This document shows positions 52,829-61,099 of a stretch of 64,000 nt of DNA, piece by piece; position 1 is the stretch's first letter; each line of letters starts with the position of its first letter. Source of the DNA: Glaciihabitans sp. (lineage in GTDB: Bacteria; Actinomycetota; Actinomycetes; Actinomycetales; Microbacteriaceae). Under the pieces are notes generated by a model, which was given only the letters and a program-made list of their open reading frames with translations, did no database searches and was not told the origin of the DNA. Made by a program: the position numbers and the translations under genes. The stretch covers positions 1 to 64,000 of the forward strand of contig JAODBD010000009.1 of NCBI GenBank assembly GCA_025463785.1. The letters run 5' to 3'.

Positions 52829-54415
52829 CTAGCTGGTCGTCGCCTTCAGTGCTGTGAGCAACTCGGCACCGTTCGGCGTGCCGAGACCCGTGCAGGCGTC
52901 CCAGCCGGCCTTCGCCGAAAAGCTGCCGTTGTTGCCCGACGTGACGTCGCGGAATCCCGTGCCAAGTGCGTAGAGTTTCGGCTGCACGAGGCCGAGCGGG
53001 GTTCCCAGCGATTGCACGAGGCGGGCAACGAGCGCTGCCCAGAGCGGTGCAACGGCGCTCGTCCCGCCATACACAGCGCGGGTGCCATCTACCAGCACCT
53101 GGTAACCGGTGTTTGGGTCTGCGTTGCCCGCAACGTCGGGCACTCCCCTGCCGCCGGATCCGGATGAGGTCGGAACGCCTGCGCCAGCTTGCCAGGTTGG
53201 CAACGCGAAGACGTCGCTGACGCCACCGCCGGTCGCACCGCTGCCTGACCCGTTATTCCACACGGTCTCCGACGAGAAGGACGTCGTGGTCGCGTGCAGG
53301 GTAGTACCGCCGCAGGCAAGGGCGTGTGGACTGGATGCCGGAAAGTCGGCATGATTCGCGCCATCCGTGCTTCCATCGGAACTTCCGTTATCGCCCGCCG
53401 CTGCGGTCACAGTGACGCCCAGAACAGCCGCATCGAGCAGGGCATCATCCAGGGCCGACCGTGCCTGTGCAGTCCACTGGTCTTCGCTTTGACCCCAACT
53501 GATACTCATTGCCGTCGGTGCCGGGTCGGCGTGGGATGCGCTCGCGACGGCATCCAGGAATCCCGCGTCGGTATTGGGCGCGAAGTAGACCAGAATCTTC
53601 GCTGCCGGGCTTAGCGCACCGACCACTTCGATGTCGAGCAGCACCTCGCCGTCTGCGCCACTCGGGTCTTTACCGGGTTGGTTCTTCGCGCCGTCGACGC
53701 TGACCGCCGACACGCTGGGCGCGGTTACTCCGAGGCCCGAGAAGTACGTCTTCAGATCACTTTCTTCGAATCCACCCCCGAGCTCAATGATGGCCACCGT
53801 CTGACCGGTGCCGTCGGTGCCCGCAGGAAACGCGTAGATTTCTCCGAGTTGAATTGGCGTGTAACTCACCGAAGCGGCCTGAGCCTGCGCGACGCGAAAC
53901 TGGGCTCTGGCCTGCGGGCGGTCGTCGAGCCCGAGAACGGCCGTTACAACGCCATCGAGAGCTCGCGGAACGCTGAGCGCACCGGTGCGATGACGGTGGG
54001 CAACTCTGGCGCCTGACGCATTGCCGCCCTGAACCGGGCTCGTAACATCTTCGAGTGTCGTACCGAACACCGTGCCCAGTTGCGACACGGTGCCCCTGAT
54101 GCGAATGCGGCGGGATGCCAAATCCGTGCTGACGACGGTCAGGCCGAGAGAACTGAGCGTCTTCGTCACCAGATCGGCGTCTTCCGGATCAGCACCGAAG
54201 CGCAGCTCAAGCTCATCGCGAGAGAGCTGCGATCCGAGCGCGTCCGATGTCGACATGACGGCTCGCCTCCGCAGCACGACGGTCGCTTCGATTTCGCGGT
54301 GAGGGGGCTCTGCGGCGGCAGCGGGCTGAACGCCGTCTGCTGCAGGTCGCTCGCTACCCGGCAGCGGCACGAGGTCGAGAGGGCGGGAATCGGACGGGAT
54401 GCTCTGATCGGTCAT
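52829..54415 (-). CDS. S53-family (sedolisin/kumamolisin) serine peptidase
   Basis: 528 residues. N-terminal pro-domain (LSRDELELRFGADPEDADLV, LRSRRIRI type) precedes the catalytic domain. The Glu/Asp pair lies in GEVLLDIEV, the oxyanion Asp in AAAGDNGSSDG and the catalytic Ser in YGGTSAVAPLWAALV. A calcium site is near FRDVTSGNNG and AGWDACTGLG. No classical signal peptide is seen, as in many kumamolisin-type enzymes. It converges on the CHAP gene with 7 bp between. Confidence 0.94.
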   Translation of the reverse strand: MTDQSIPSDSRPLDLVPLPGSERPAADGVQPAAAAEPPHREIEATVVLRRRAVMSTSDALGSQLSRDELELRFGADPEDADLVTKTLSSLGLTVVSTDLASRRIRIRGTVSQLGTVFGTTLEDVTSPVQGGNASGARVAHRHRTGALSVPRALDGVVTAVLGLDDRPQARAQFRVAQAQAASVSYTPIQLGEIYAFPAGTDGTGQTVAIIELGGGFEESDLKTYFSGLGVTAPSVSAVSVDGAKNQPGKDPSGADGEVLLDIEVVGALSPAAKILVYFAPNTDAGFLDAVASASHADPAPTAMSISWGQSEDQWTAQARSALDDALLDAAVLGVTVTAAAGDNGSSDGSTDGANHADFPASSPHALACGGTTLHATTTSFSSETVWNNGSGSGATGGGVSDVFALPTWQAGAGVPTSSGSGGRGVPDVAGNADPNTGYQVLVDGTRAVYGGTSAVAPLWAALVARLVQSLGTPLGLVQPKLYALGTGFRDVTSGNNGSFSAKAGWDACTGLGTPNGAELLTALKATTS

Positions 54416-54546
54416 AGTTCCGGTCTACTCCCAACCGCCGACTCGAACAACGAGTTCTCCACAGGTGTCGTGAAGCTCTCCCCTTGCGCCCGCGATCGCC
54501 CGGTCGCGGCGAGCGAACTCGCAGCATCCGGAGGTAGGTTGCCTAT

Positions 54547-55035
54547 ATGGAACTAACCGACATTCCCGTCACGACAATCGATGGCGAGAAGACAACTCTT
54601 GCCCCTCACAAGGGCAAGGTGATGCTGGTGGTAAACGTGGCATCCCGCTGCGGCCTCGCGCCCCAGTACGAGAAGCTCGAACAGCTCCAGAAGACCTATG
54701 GCGAGCAGGGATTCACCGTCCTCGGCTTCCCGAGCAATCAGTTCCTGCAGGAACTCGGCAAGAACGAGGCCATCAAGGACTACTGCTCGACCACCTGGGG
54801 GGTGACCTTCCCGATGTATGACCGAATCAAGGTCAATGGCCACAGCGAACACCCGCTCTACACCGAACTCAAGAAGACTCCGGATGCCGAGGGTAAGGCT
54901 GGGAAGGTGAGTTGGAATTTTGAGAAATTCGTCATCACGCCCGACGGCACCGTGCACCGCTTCCGCCCGAAGACGGAGCCAGACGCCCCGGAGATCGTCA
55001 ATCTCATTGAGGCATTTCTGCCCGCAAAGGCGTAG
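54547..55035 (+). CDS. glutathione peroxidase-family thiol peroxidase
   Basis: 162 residues. Cys-type catalytic motif VNVASRCGLAPQY (Cys36), Gln in GFPSNQF and Trp in VSWNFEKFV complete the triad. In actinobacteria lacking glutathione, such enzymes use thioredoxin or mycothiol systems. GGAGGT precedes the start. The following acetyltransferase gene starts 7 bp downstream. Confidence 0.95.
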   Translation: MELTDIPVTTIDGEKTTLAPHKGKVMLVVNVASRCGLAPQYEKLEQLQKTYGEQGFTVLGFPSNQFLQELGKNEAIKDYCSTTWGVTFPMYDRIKVNGHSEHPLYTELKKTPDAEGKAGKVSWNFEKFVITPDGTVHRFRPKTEPDAPEIVNLIEAFLPAKA

Positions 55036-55041
55036 TGGCAC

Positions 55042-55332
55042 GTGAGCAAGACATTCACGCACGAAACAGATACGAATCGATACGTTCTACGGATCGATGA
55101 CGAACTGATTGCCGTCGTTGACTACGTCATCAATGGCAATTCGATTTCGTTTACCCACACGTTCACCAACCCGACCCAACGCGGCAGGGGCTACGCGGGT
55201 GAGATCGTCGAATTCGCCGTCAACGATGTCGACTCGAGCAGTGATCGGCACATCGTCCCGATGTGCTGGTACGTCGGCGAGTGGTTCGACAAACATCCCG
55301 AGCGAGCGGCTCTTCTCGCCCGCGGCACGTGA
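55042..55332 (+). CDS. small GNAT acetyltransferase (NATD1/YjdJ-like)
   Basis: 96 residues. FTNPTQRGRGYAGEIVEFAV is the acetyl-CoA-binding region and VPMCWYVGEWFDKHPE the family ending. The protein has only the core of the GNAT fold, as usual for NATD1-type members. Start GTG 55042. Probably co-transcribed with the peroxidase. Acceptor unknown. Confidence 0.88.
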   Translation: MSKTFTHETDTNRYVLRIDDELIAVVDYVINGNSISFTHTFTNPTQRGRGYAGEIVEFAVNDVDSSSDRHIVPMCWYVGEWFDKHPERAALLARGT

Positions 55333-55333
55333 G

Positions 55334-56134
55334 CTATTCGCTGGCGAACCAGGGCGGGTAGACCGAGACCTTTGGGCTGAAGTCTGCGCCGAGAAGAATT
55401 TCGCGCACTGCCGCACGGGCCTTGTCGTGCGCAACACCAATGAGCGAAATGAATTCGAACGGCAGTCGGTCACGCACGAGAAGTTCGGCCTCGAGGATTG
55501 ATTCCTGGAGAGGTTCGGACCGGAGCCGTCGCAGGATTCGATCTGAGTCCACGGGTGTCGCGCCAAATTGCGTCGACGGAGCGTCAGCGACGCCATCCGT
55601 CACGACGAAGCTCGCACCGGAGTCGATGAGTTCGCGCACGTTGGCCACGAGCAGCACAAAATCTGCCGGGTCAGCAGCCAGGATGTCTCGTGACGCTCGC
55701 GGATGAGCGACGTGCGAACGGATGCTCTGCCACAGCAGCGCGTTCGGCGACAGGAAGAACGGGACGAAGCCTGCGAGCGTCGTATCCGGCTCACCGGGGA
55801 CGGGCGTCGCCTGTCTGTCGGCAACGACCTCGGCGGGTGAGAGGGAAACGGTCGGCGTTGCGCCGCCCATCACTGCCCCGTCGGCAAGGATGGATGCGAG
55901 GTTGCTGATGTGGGTCAGATGGTAGACGCGCTGCTGGCGCACATCATCGACGGGTGCCGAGCCCGTTACTCCCCTGGTGCCCGTTCTGACCGTTGATGCG
56001 CGACGTGGAGCGCCGACCGTTCGGGGTCGTGTTGCCGCCCGAACGACCGCGGGCGCCTCCGGAATGCTCTTGGGGAAGCACGTTGCGCACAGTCCCGCTT
56101 GGAAGCCGTGGATGCACTCGTCGCTCACGTTCAC
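55334..56134 (-). CDS. DarT-like ADP-ribosyltransferase (DUF4433) with N-terminal zinc motif
   Basis: 266 residues. N-terminal CIHGFQAGLCATC (Cys7, Cys16, Cys19, His9) looks like a zinc ribbon. After a basic linker, a DarT domain begins at RVYHLTHISNLASILADG, then VPFFLSPNALLWQSI, FVLLVANVRELIDSGA, and EAELLVRDRLPFEFIS, which holds the expected catalytic Glu near residue 217. DarT proteins ADP-ribosylate thymidine in single-stranded DNA. No macrodomain antitoxin (DarG) is adjacent. It converges on the small GNAT gene. Confidence 0.85.
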   Translation of the reverse strand: MNVSDECIHGFQAGLCATCFPKSIPEAPAVVRAATRPRTVGAPRRASTVRTGTRGVTGSAPVDDVRQQRVYHLTHISNLASILADGAVMGGATPTVSLSPAEVVADRQATPVPGEPDTTLAGFVPFFLSPNALLWQSIRSHVAHPRASRDILAADPADFVLLVANVRELIDSGASFVVTDGVADAPSTQFGATPVDSDRILRRLRSEPLQESILEAELLVRDRLPFEFISLIGVAHDKARAAVREILLGADFSPKVSVYPPWFASE

Positions 56135-56300
56135 CTTTCATGCCGGACGTCGGTTTTCTGAACGCCCAGACCTCTAGATTACGGGGTTGCTCTGGGCACA
56201 GTCGGGCGATGACCGGATTGGGGGACAAATTATGTCGTCCTTTTGGCGGACCGGCAGCAACAGCCGCCCTTTAATTGGGGGCGTCCAGCGCGGTTTGATC

Positions 56301-56319
56301 GTGCAACACTGGGTTGCAC
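56301..56319. promoter_or_regulatory. dyad GTGCAAC-N5-GTTGCAC upstream of a small membrane protein
   Basis: Perfect 7-bp arms with a 5-bp spacer, 24 bp before ATG 56343. It could be an operator or a 5' hairpin. No regulator gene is next to it. Confidence 0.45.
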
Positions 56320-56342
56320 CACCATGTAATTCGGGGTACAAC

Positions 56343-56603
56343 ATGGAAAAACAGTTCACGCCCGTAAGTCGCATCGCGACCGGAATCGACCGCGCTCGGA
56401 GGGACCTCACGCGCATCGCAGTCGCAAGTGCGGCAGTCGGGACACTGACCTTCTGCGGCGGTCTGGTCACGATCACGCTGAGTGACGGCCAATATCCCGT
56501 CGCGATTGCGACAATCGCGGGAGTATTCATGGGAATCGCCATTGACCTCGGCGTTGTGCTCGGCATCTTCGGCGTGGCGACAGAACTTGCGCGAAATAGC
56601 TGA
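56343..56603 (+). CDS. small membrane protein of unknown function
   Basis: 86 residues. A polar N-terminus (MEKQFTPVSRIATGIDRARR) and two TM segments (VASAAVGTLTFCGGLVTITL and VAIATIAGVFMGIAIDLGVV). ATG 56343 is used rather than the upstream frame from 56187. No family recognised. Confidence 0.65.
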   Translation: MEKQFTPVSRIATGIDRARRDLTRIAVASAAVGTLTFCGGLVTITLSDGQYPVAIATIAGVFMGIAIDLGVVLGIFGVATELARNS

Positions 56604-56673
56604 TCCTGCGCTTTAGTCTCGTTTAGCGGCCACGTGTAGTTGCCGCTGTCAGTTGGTGTGAACCGGAGGTGGG

Positions 56674-57306
56674 ATGTCTGACAACGCGAGCCAGCCGAGG
56701 CTGATTCCACCCGGCTGGTATCCGGATCCCGCGAATTCGAGTGGCAAGCGCTGGTGGGATGGCCACGCCTGGACCGCCGATGTGCAGGCAGCAGAGGCGC
56801 CCTCGGTCTCAACCTTCGGAACTGCAGCCCCACTCGCACGCGTGGAATCCGCATATGTACCAATGCAGAACGCCCGTGCCTACGCGGCAGCGACCCAGCA
56901 GACGGGCATCGCGTATACGCGGTCTGTCTGGTGGATCTGCGCATTCCCACTGTGGGGGCTGGTCAGCCAGGTCATCATCGTCTCGCTGTTCAGCGTCCTC
57001 GGCAACCCGCCGATTTTGCCGCTCGCAGCTGGACTGGGCGCCCTCAACCTGGTGTTCTGGGCCATCCTGGTGCGGCTTGCTTTTGTCGATCGGGCCGAAC
57101 TTCTGAGCGGCGGCAATAACTCCGCTGCATCGGGCTGGTGGATGCTTCTATCACCATTGGCATATCTCATCGCCCGAGCGCTCGAAGTCCGCCGTTGGGA
57201 AGTTGGCGGCTGGGCTCCGGTCGTCTGGTGGTCGATCGCCACATTCCTCTCGCCCGGCCTTGGCGCACTTGGCTATTTCGCGGTCTACGGTCTCATCGGG
57301 GTGTGA
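56674..57306 (+). CDS. DUF2510 protein with four-TM domain
   Basis: 210 residues. DUF2510 at the N-terminus (PPGWYPDPANSSGKRWWDGH, AWTADV) and a four-TM domain with AFVDRAELLSGGNN and WWMLLSPLAYLIARALEV. These strings match those in the proteins at 46373 and 58764. Lacks the long Pro-rich linker of 46373. GGAGG-type site 6 nt before ATG. Function unknown. Confidence 0.8.
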   Translation: MSDNASQPRLIPPGWYPDPANSSGKRWWDGHAWTADVQAAEAPSVSTFGTAAPLARVESAYVPMQNARAYAAATQQTGIAYTRSVWWICAFPLWGLVSQVIIVSLFSVLGNPPILPLAAGLGALNLVFWAILVRLAFVDRAELLSGGNNSAASGWWMLLSPLAYLIARALEVRRWEVGGWAPVVWWSIATFLSPGLGALGYFAVYGLIGV

Positions 57307-57316
57307 CGCCGCTCGG

Positions 57317-58258
57317 TCAGACGAAGCGGATGGCCGCCTGAAGTCGAGTGCGGATTTCAAACAGTTCAGATCCGCCGACGGCTGGCGTTCCCGGCACCCC
57401 GTCTCGAAGGAGCTCCGGCAGTCGCGACGCCTGCACCAGGGCCGTCGGCACTCCCCGCATCCGGCCAGCCAGCGTGAGTCCGGCATCCGTTGCATCATCT
57501 GGCACGACGATCACCAGCGCATCAAACCGAATACGGGCCGCACGCGACAGTGACCGCGTGCGAGAGGACAGCGAATGGAAGGGCGCCTCGCTGCCGAGAA
57601 CGTCGCCGATGAGTTCGCCCTTGCGAACGCGAACCTCGCCGCCCCAGTCTTCGGAGAGCACAGCGAACAAACCCGTCGGCCCGAGAACAACGTGGTCGAG
57701 TTTCTCTTCCGGACCGCCGGGAGTGGCAACGTCATGCCACACGGTGTAGGCGATGCCGAGGTTTGCCAACGCGCGGGCGGTCGCCTCCTCGGCAAGCGCG
57801 TCCGCGAGAATATGCCGGATGTCGCGGGGCGCCGAACGGACGAGCGCCGGATCGTATGGGCTCTCAAGCGTCACTCCCCTGCCAGCCCACTCACGGATGA
57901 GCGTGAGGTATCGTTCGCGACGCCACCCTCCGGGATGACCGTACGAGCGCGCGGTCGGTCGCGTGTCACGACGAGCCCGCGGGGCCTGCTGCTCGAATGT
58001 CTCGTGCCGAACCGACGTACTACGACCACCGTCATAGGCCGCTCTCGCGACCGCGGTGCCGATCTGCTCCCAGGCGAGTTGCACCGCCGTGAACTCTGTT
58101 GCTCGACCGCCGGTGTCAGGATGCGTCTCCCTGAGCCGGCGCCGATACGCGCGGCGCAGTTCATCCGGGGTCGCCAGGGAACTCACGCCGAGCACCTCGT
58201 ACGGGCTCGCGGCAATCGGACTATCTGGCATCCGCTCGCTTCCTGGACGGTCGGTCAC
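57317..58258 (-). CDS. J-domain protein fused to a NERD-like domain
   Basis: 313 residues. J domain near residues 18-66 (YEVLGVSSLATPDELRRAYR, HPD in ETHPDTGG). After a basic linker a nuclease-related NERD-like domain follows: YTVWHDVATPGGPEEKLDH, then VVLGPTGLFAVLSEDWGG. Active NERD proteins have a Lys after this Asp/Glu strand; here the corresponding SED lacks it. Start GTG 58258 or ATG 58231. Function unknown. Confidence 0.78.
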   Translation of the reverse strand: MTDRPGSERMPDSPIAASPYEVLGVSSLATPDELRRAYRRRLRETHPDTGGRATEFTAVQLAWEQIGTAVARAAYDGGRSTSVRHETFEQQAPRARRDTRPTARSYGHPGGWRRERYLTLIREWAGRGVTLESPYDPALVRSAPRDIRHILADALAEEATARALANLGIAYTVWHDVATPGGPEEKLDHVVLGPTGLFAVLSEDWGGEVRVRKGELIGDVLGSEAPFHSLSSRTRSLSRAARIRFDALVIVVPDDATDAGLTLAGRMRGVPTALVQASRLPELLRDGVPGTPAVGGSELFEIRTRLQAAIRFV

Positions 58259-58336
58259 ACGAACGGTGACCAGTACAGGAGAATACCGGCGAATTCCCTT
58301 AGGTCGCTGCGCCCCGATCGCGGGTAGCGCCAGCCG

Positions 58337-58684
58337 CTACTTCTTATCGATCTGGTCGAGGAGAGTTCGTGAAGCCTTCGCGATATCGTCGTGGTCATTT
58401 TGGGCGGCGCGGCTCTCGAGGGAGATCACTCCGCCACGGCGCACCTTGGTGAAGTCACCGTACGGAAAGCTGTAGCGGCCCTTGGTATCGTCGGGCTTTG
58501 AGTCGTCGACCCCGAGATGCCACTTCGCATACTCGGCAAAGCCGTGTTTCTCGATGAACCGATTTTCCTCATCCGCGGTTGGCGCGGCTTCACTCCAGTC
58601 GTCGCGTTCATCCCGCACGACCTTGCCCGACTTGATGAGTTGCTTCGCGTGACTGAGTGCGCTGTTGCTCAATTTGACTGCCAT
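58337..58684 (-). CDS. conserved small protein of unknown function
   Basis: 115 residues, highly charged. MAVKLSNSALSHAKQLIKSG starts it, WHLGVDDSKPDDTKGRYSFP is in the middle and an acidic C-terminal helix follows. Similar small proteins are common in actinobacteria and have no known function. No signal or TM. Confidence 0.7.
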   Translation of the reverse strand: MAVKLSNSALSHAKQLIKSGKVVRDERDDWSEAAPTADEENRFIEKHGFAEYAKWHLGVDDSKPDDTKGRYSFPYGDFTKVRRGGVISLESRAAQNDHDDIAKASRTLLDQIDKK

Positions 58685-58763
58685 GATTCGGGAATATCAA
58701 ACCCGCCCACGCGACAGCAAGCCCTTGTGGGCGCCGATGACCGGGATGCGGCAGGATAAGGCC

Positions 58764-59162
58764 ATGCCCGCACCCGCATCCCGTAACCCGACGCCCCGAG
58801 TGACGACACCCGCAGGCTGGTGGCTGGCGCTCATGCCGATCTGGTTCGTCGTGCTGGCTATCTTTGCCGGCCTCATTACGACCGCGTCCTGGATGACCGT
58901 GCTGGTCTACGCGATCGCACTGATTGTCATGATCGTCCTCGCGCTCGCCGACCGGGAGGCTCTTCTGGCGTCCGGTCATCCCAAGCCTGTGCGTCTTGGC
59001 TGGCTGTTCCTGGGCCCGCTCGCGTATCTGATCGTCCGTGCCATCAACGTCTACCGCACCACCCGGAAGGGATGGTCGCTGCCCGTAGTCCTGGTCGGGT
59101 CGGTCATCGTGGTCATTGGATTCGAAACCATCCTGCTGGCGGCCGCGCACCAGCTTCGCTAG
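58764..59162 (+). CDS. four-TM protein related to the DUF2510 membrane proteins
   Basis: 132 residues. Four TM segments; ALADREALLASGHP and LGPLAYLIVRAINV match the DR-x-x-L and PLAYL motifs in the proteins at 46373 and 56674. No DUF2510 domain. ATG 58764 follows AGGATAAGG. A longer frame to 58665 overlaps the divergent gene. Function unknown. Confidence 0.75.
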   Translation: MPAPASRNPTPRVTTPAGWWLALMPIWFVVLAIFAGLITTASWMTVLVYAIALIVMIVLALADREALLASGHPKPVRLGWLFLGPLAYLIVRAINVYRTTRKGWSLPVVLVGSVIVVIGFETILLAAAHQLR

Positions 59163-59205
59163 CCGCTCGGGCGTCCGCGCCCAACGACCGGCTGCCGGCC
59201 TTCGG

Positions 59206-59553
59206 CTAGAACGCGACCTTTCCCGTTGTCGCCGCGATGATGCCAACACAGACCAAGCCGACGATTGCGATCGCGATCATCAGAGTTGCGAGCACCGCGA
59301 GCATCCCGCGCCCGGGATGTGCATTGACCCTGACGACGACCATTACGGCGTACAGAGCGACAATCGCACAGATGCCGAATAGCGCGAGCCCAGAAGGCGG
59401 GTCGGGCAACAGGGGCACGAGCACAACGACTGCGATCAGGCCGAGAATTCCACCGAACAGTAGCCAGCTACGACCAGATGATGTCGTGAGCGCTGGCTGG
59501 TCTCGTACCCGCGGCGAGGTGCCGATGGGCTCGTCTCGCCGCGCCTTATTCAT
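59206..59553 (-). CDS. small membrane protein of unknown function
   Basis: 115 residues. Polar 28-residue N-terminus, then three TM segments (WLLFGGILGLIAVVVLVPLL, LALFGICAIVALYAVMVVV and MLAVLATLMIAIAIVGLVCV). It resembles other small actinobacterial membrane proteins; no family assigned. Confidence 0.65.
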   Translation of the reverse strand: MNKARRDEPIGTSPRVRDQPALTTSSGRSWLLFGGILGLIAVVVLVPLLPDPPSGLALFGICAIVALYAVMVVVRVNAHPGRGMLAVLATLMIAIAIVGLVCVGIIAATTGKVAF

Positions 59554-59656
59554 GGACTTACGTTACGCCGAACAGCCAGCCGACATCGAGAGCACCGGCT
59601 TGCTTCAGGCTTGCTCCCGTCGGGATCTTCTTCGTCATCGTGGTGAGATATGGCGT

Positions 59657-60061
59657 TCAGTGCTGGGCGCGTTCGGCATTACGTTCGCGAACGCGGCGCT
59701 GTTCTTCGCGTACCGCTGCCTGCGTAGCTCGCTCGCGCACCAGCCATTCGGGCGGAGCCACCAGAAGTTCTTTGATCTGAGCTGTCGTCAGTGCGTCCGT
59801 CACTCCGGCTCGAGCTAGCCCGGAAGCAGATACTCCCAGTTTGCCCGCCACAATCTGACGGGGATGTGGCCCGTTCAGTCGAAGCTCGACCAGCCACTCC
59901 GGCGGCGACTCAAGAAGCGCGTTCAGCTGTTCCCGCGTGACCGACGCGGTCTGGAACGCCTCCGGGGCCGCGGGCAGGTAGATGCCGAGCTTCTGCGCTG
60001 CCGTTGCCGGTTTCATGGACTGCGGTGATTTTGCGGCTGGCTGTGACTTCTCGGAGCTCAT
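59657..60061 (-). CDS. DUF5997-family protein
   Basis: 134 residues. MKPATAAQKLGIYLPAAPEA is the family start, and two PPEWL motifs with LRLNGPHPRQIVAGKLGVS follow. The C-terminus is a highly charged helix. Start ATG 60061. It is divergent from the LysR-type effector-domain gene with 23 bp between start codons, a pairing seen repeatedly in actinobacteria. Role unknown. Confidence 0.8.
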   Translation of the reverse strand: MSSEKSQPAAKSPQSMKPATAAQKLGIYLPAAPEAFQTASVTREQLNALLESPPEWLVELRLNGPHPRQIVAGKLGVSASGLARAGVTDALTTAQIKELLVAPPEWLVRERATQAAVREEQRRVRERNAERAQH

Positions 60062-60084
60062 CCCGACAGCGTAGCCTGAGCGTC

Positions 60085-60714
60085 GTGATCGCCCAGACCC
60101 CACTTCGTGTCGCCTTCGTGCCCGGGGTGACCATCCGAAAGTGGACGACGCGATGGCAGGAGCGGCATCCGAGACTGCCACTGGAGGTCGTGCCGCTGGC
60201 CGCTGGTGAGGGTGTTCCGGCCGTCCGCGCGCACGAGGTCGAGTTGAGTTTTGTGAGACTGCCAATCGACCGCGAGGGGTTGAACGTCATCCGGTTGTAC
60301 GGGGAAGTGCCCGTCGTCATCGTGCCGCGCGATCATCCGCTCGCCGAGGCCGCGAGCGTGACCCAGTCGCAGGTGCCAGACGCGGTCGAGGCACCAGCGG
60401 ACATCAAGGATGCCGTCGCCCTGGTCGCGGCGGGCGTCGGGTCGCTCAGGCTCCCCCACTCGCTCGCGCGGTTGCACGCGCGCAAGGACGTCGTCGCGAT
60501 CCCCGTCTCCGATGCGCCCGAGACAGACATCGCCATCATCTGGCTTGCGGATGTGTCGAGCGACCAGATCGAGGAGTTCGTCGGCATCGTTCGCGGTCGA
60601 ACGGCCGCGAGTTCGCGGGCAACTCCGACTCCTCCCACGCCGAAAAAGGAAGTGGTGCGAGCCCCGAAACCCGCCCGCAGGAAGCCGCAGCAGCGTCGGC
60701 GCCAGGGGCGCTAG
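60085..60714 (+). CDS. stand-alone LysR-type substrate-binding domain protein
   Basis: 209 residues. The whole protein matches the LysR effector domain: LRVAFVPGVTIRKWTTRWQE, ELSFVRLPIDREGLNVIRLY and VPVVIVPRDHPLAEAASVTQ. No N-terminal HTH is present, so it cannot bind DNA as a normal LysR. The tail is strongly basic (ARRKPQQRRRQ). GTG 60085 is used. Paired with DUF5997. Confidence 0.8.
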   Translation: MIAQTPLRVAFVPGVTIRKWTTRWQERHPRLPLEVVPLAAGEGVPAVRAHEVELSFVRLPIDREGLNVIRLYGEVPVVIVPRDHPLAEAASVTQSQVPDAVEAPADIKDAVALVAAGVGSLRLPHSLARLHARKDVVAIPVSDAPETDIAIIWLADVSSDQIEEFVGIVRGRTAASSRATPTPPTPKKEVVRAPKPARRKPQQRRRQGR

Positions 60715-60775
60715 CAACTCGGTGTGGCTAGCAGCTGGGTGCCACGAGTGATTAGGTGTCAGCGACCCTGTGTTC

Positions 60776-61066
60776 TTAGCGACCCTGTGCCACAAAGAGC
60801 AACTCGGGCACGAGTGAGTCGACCTCGCGGCTCCACTCCGCGGGAGAACGACGAGACGCCCTGCTTGGACCGCACTCCGATAGGAAATCAATCAGGCGAC
60901 GGATGTCTGCTTCGCCGAATTCCCGGGGCTGTCTGGGGTCGAGCGTGTCAAGCCACGCATCACGTGCGGTGCGCCACTGTGCCGCTGTTCCCGCGGCGCC
61001 GGTCGGATGATCAGCACCGCGCAGAAGTCCGCGGACGCGGGTCGCCAGGTGGTCAGAAAGGGCCAT
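60776..61066 (-). CDS. small protein of unknown function
   Basis: 96 residues, soluble by composition. LRGADHPTGAAGTAAQWRTA and ADIRRLIDFLSECGPSRASR are the only extended segments. No family recognised. Coding is supported only by frame, bias and a position 33 bp from the DinB-family gene. Confidence 0.5.
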   Translation of the reverse strand: MALSDHLATRVRGLLRGADHPTGAAGTAAQWRTARDAWLDTLDPRQPREFGEADIRRLIDFLSECGPSRASRRSPAEWSREVDSLVPELLFVAQGR

Positions 61067-61099
61067 CTCCCGAGGTTATCGGCTGGGGTGCGGCATCCC

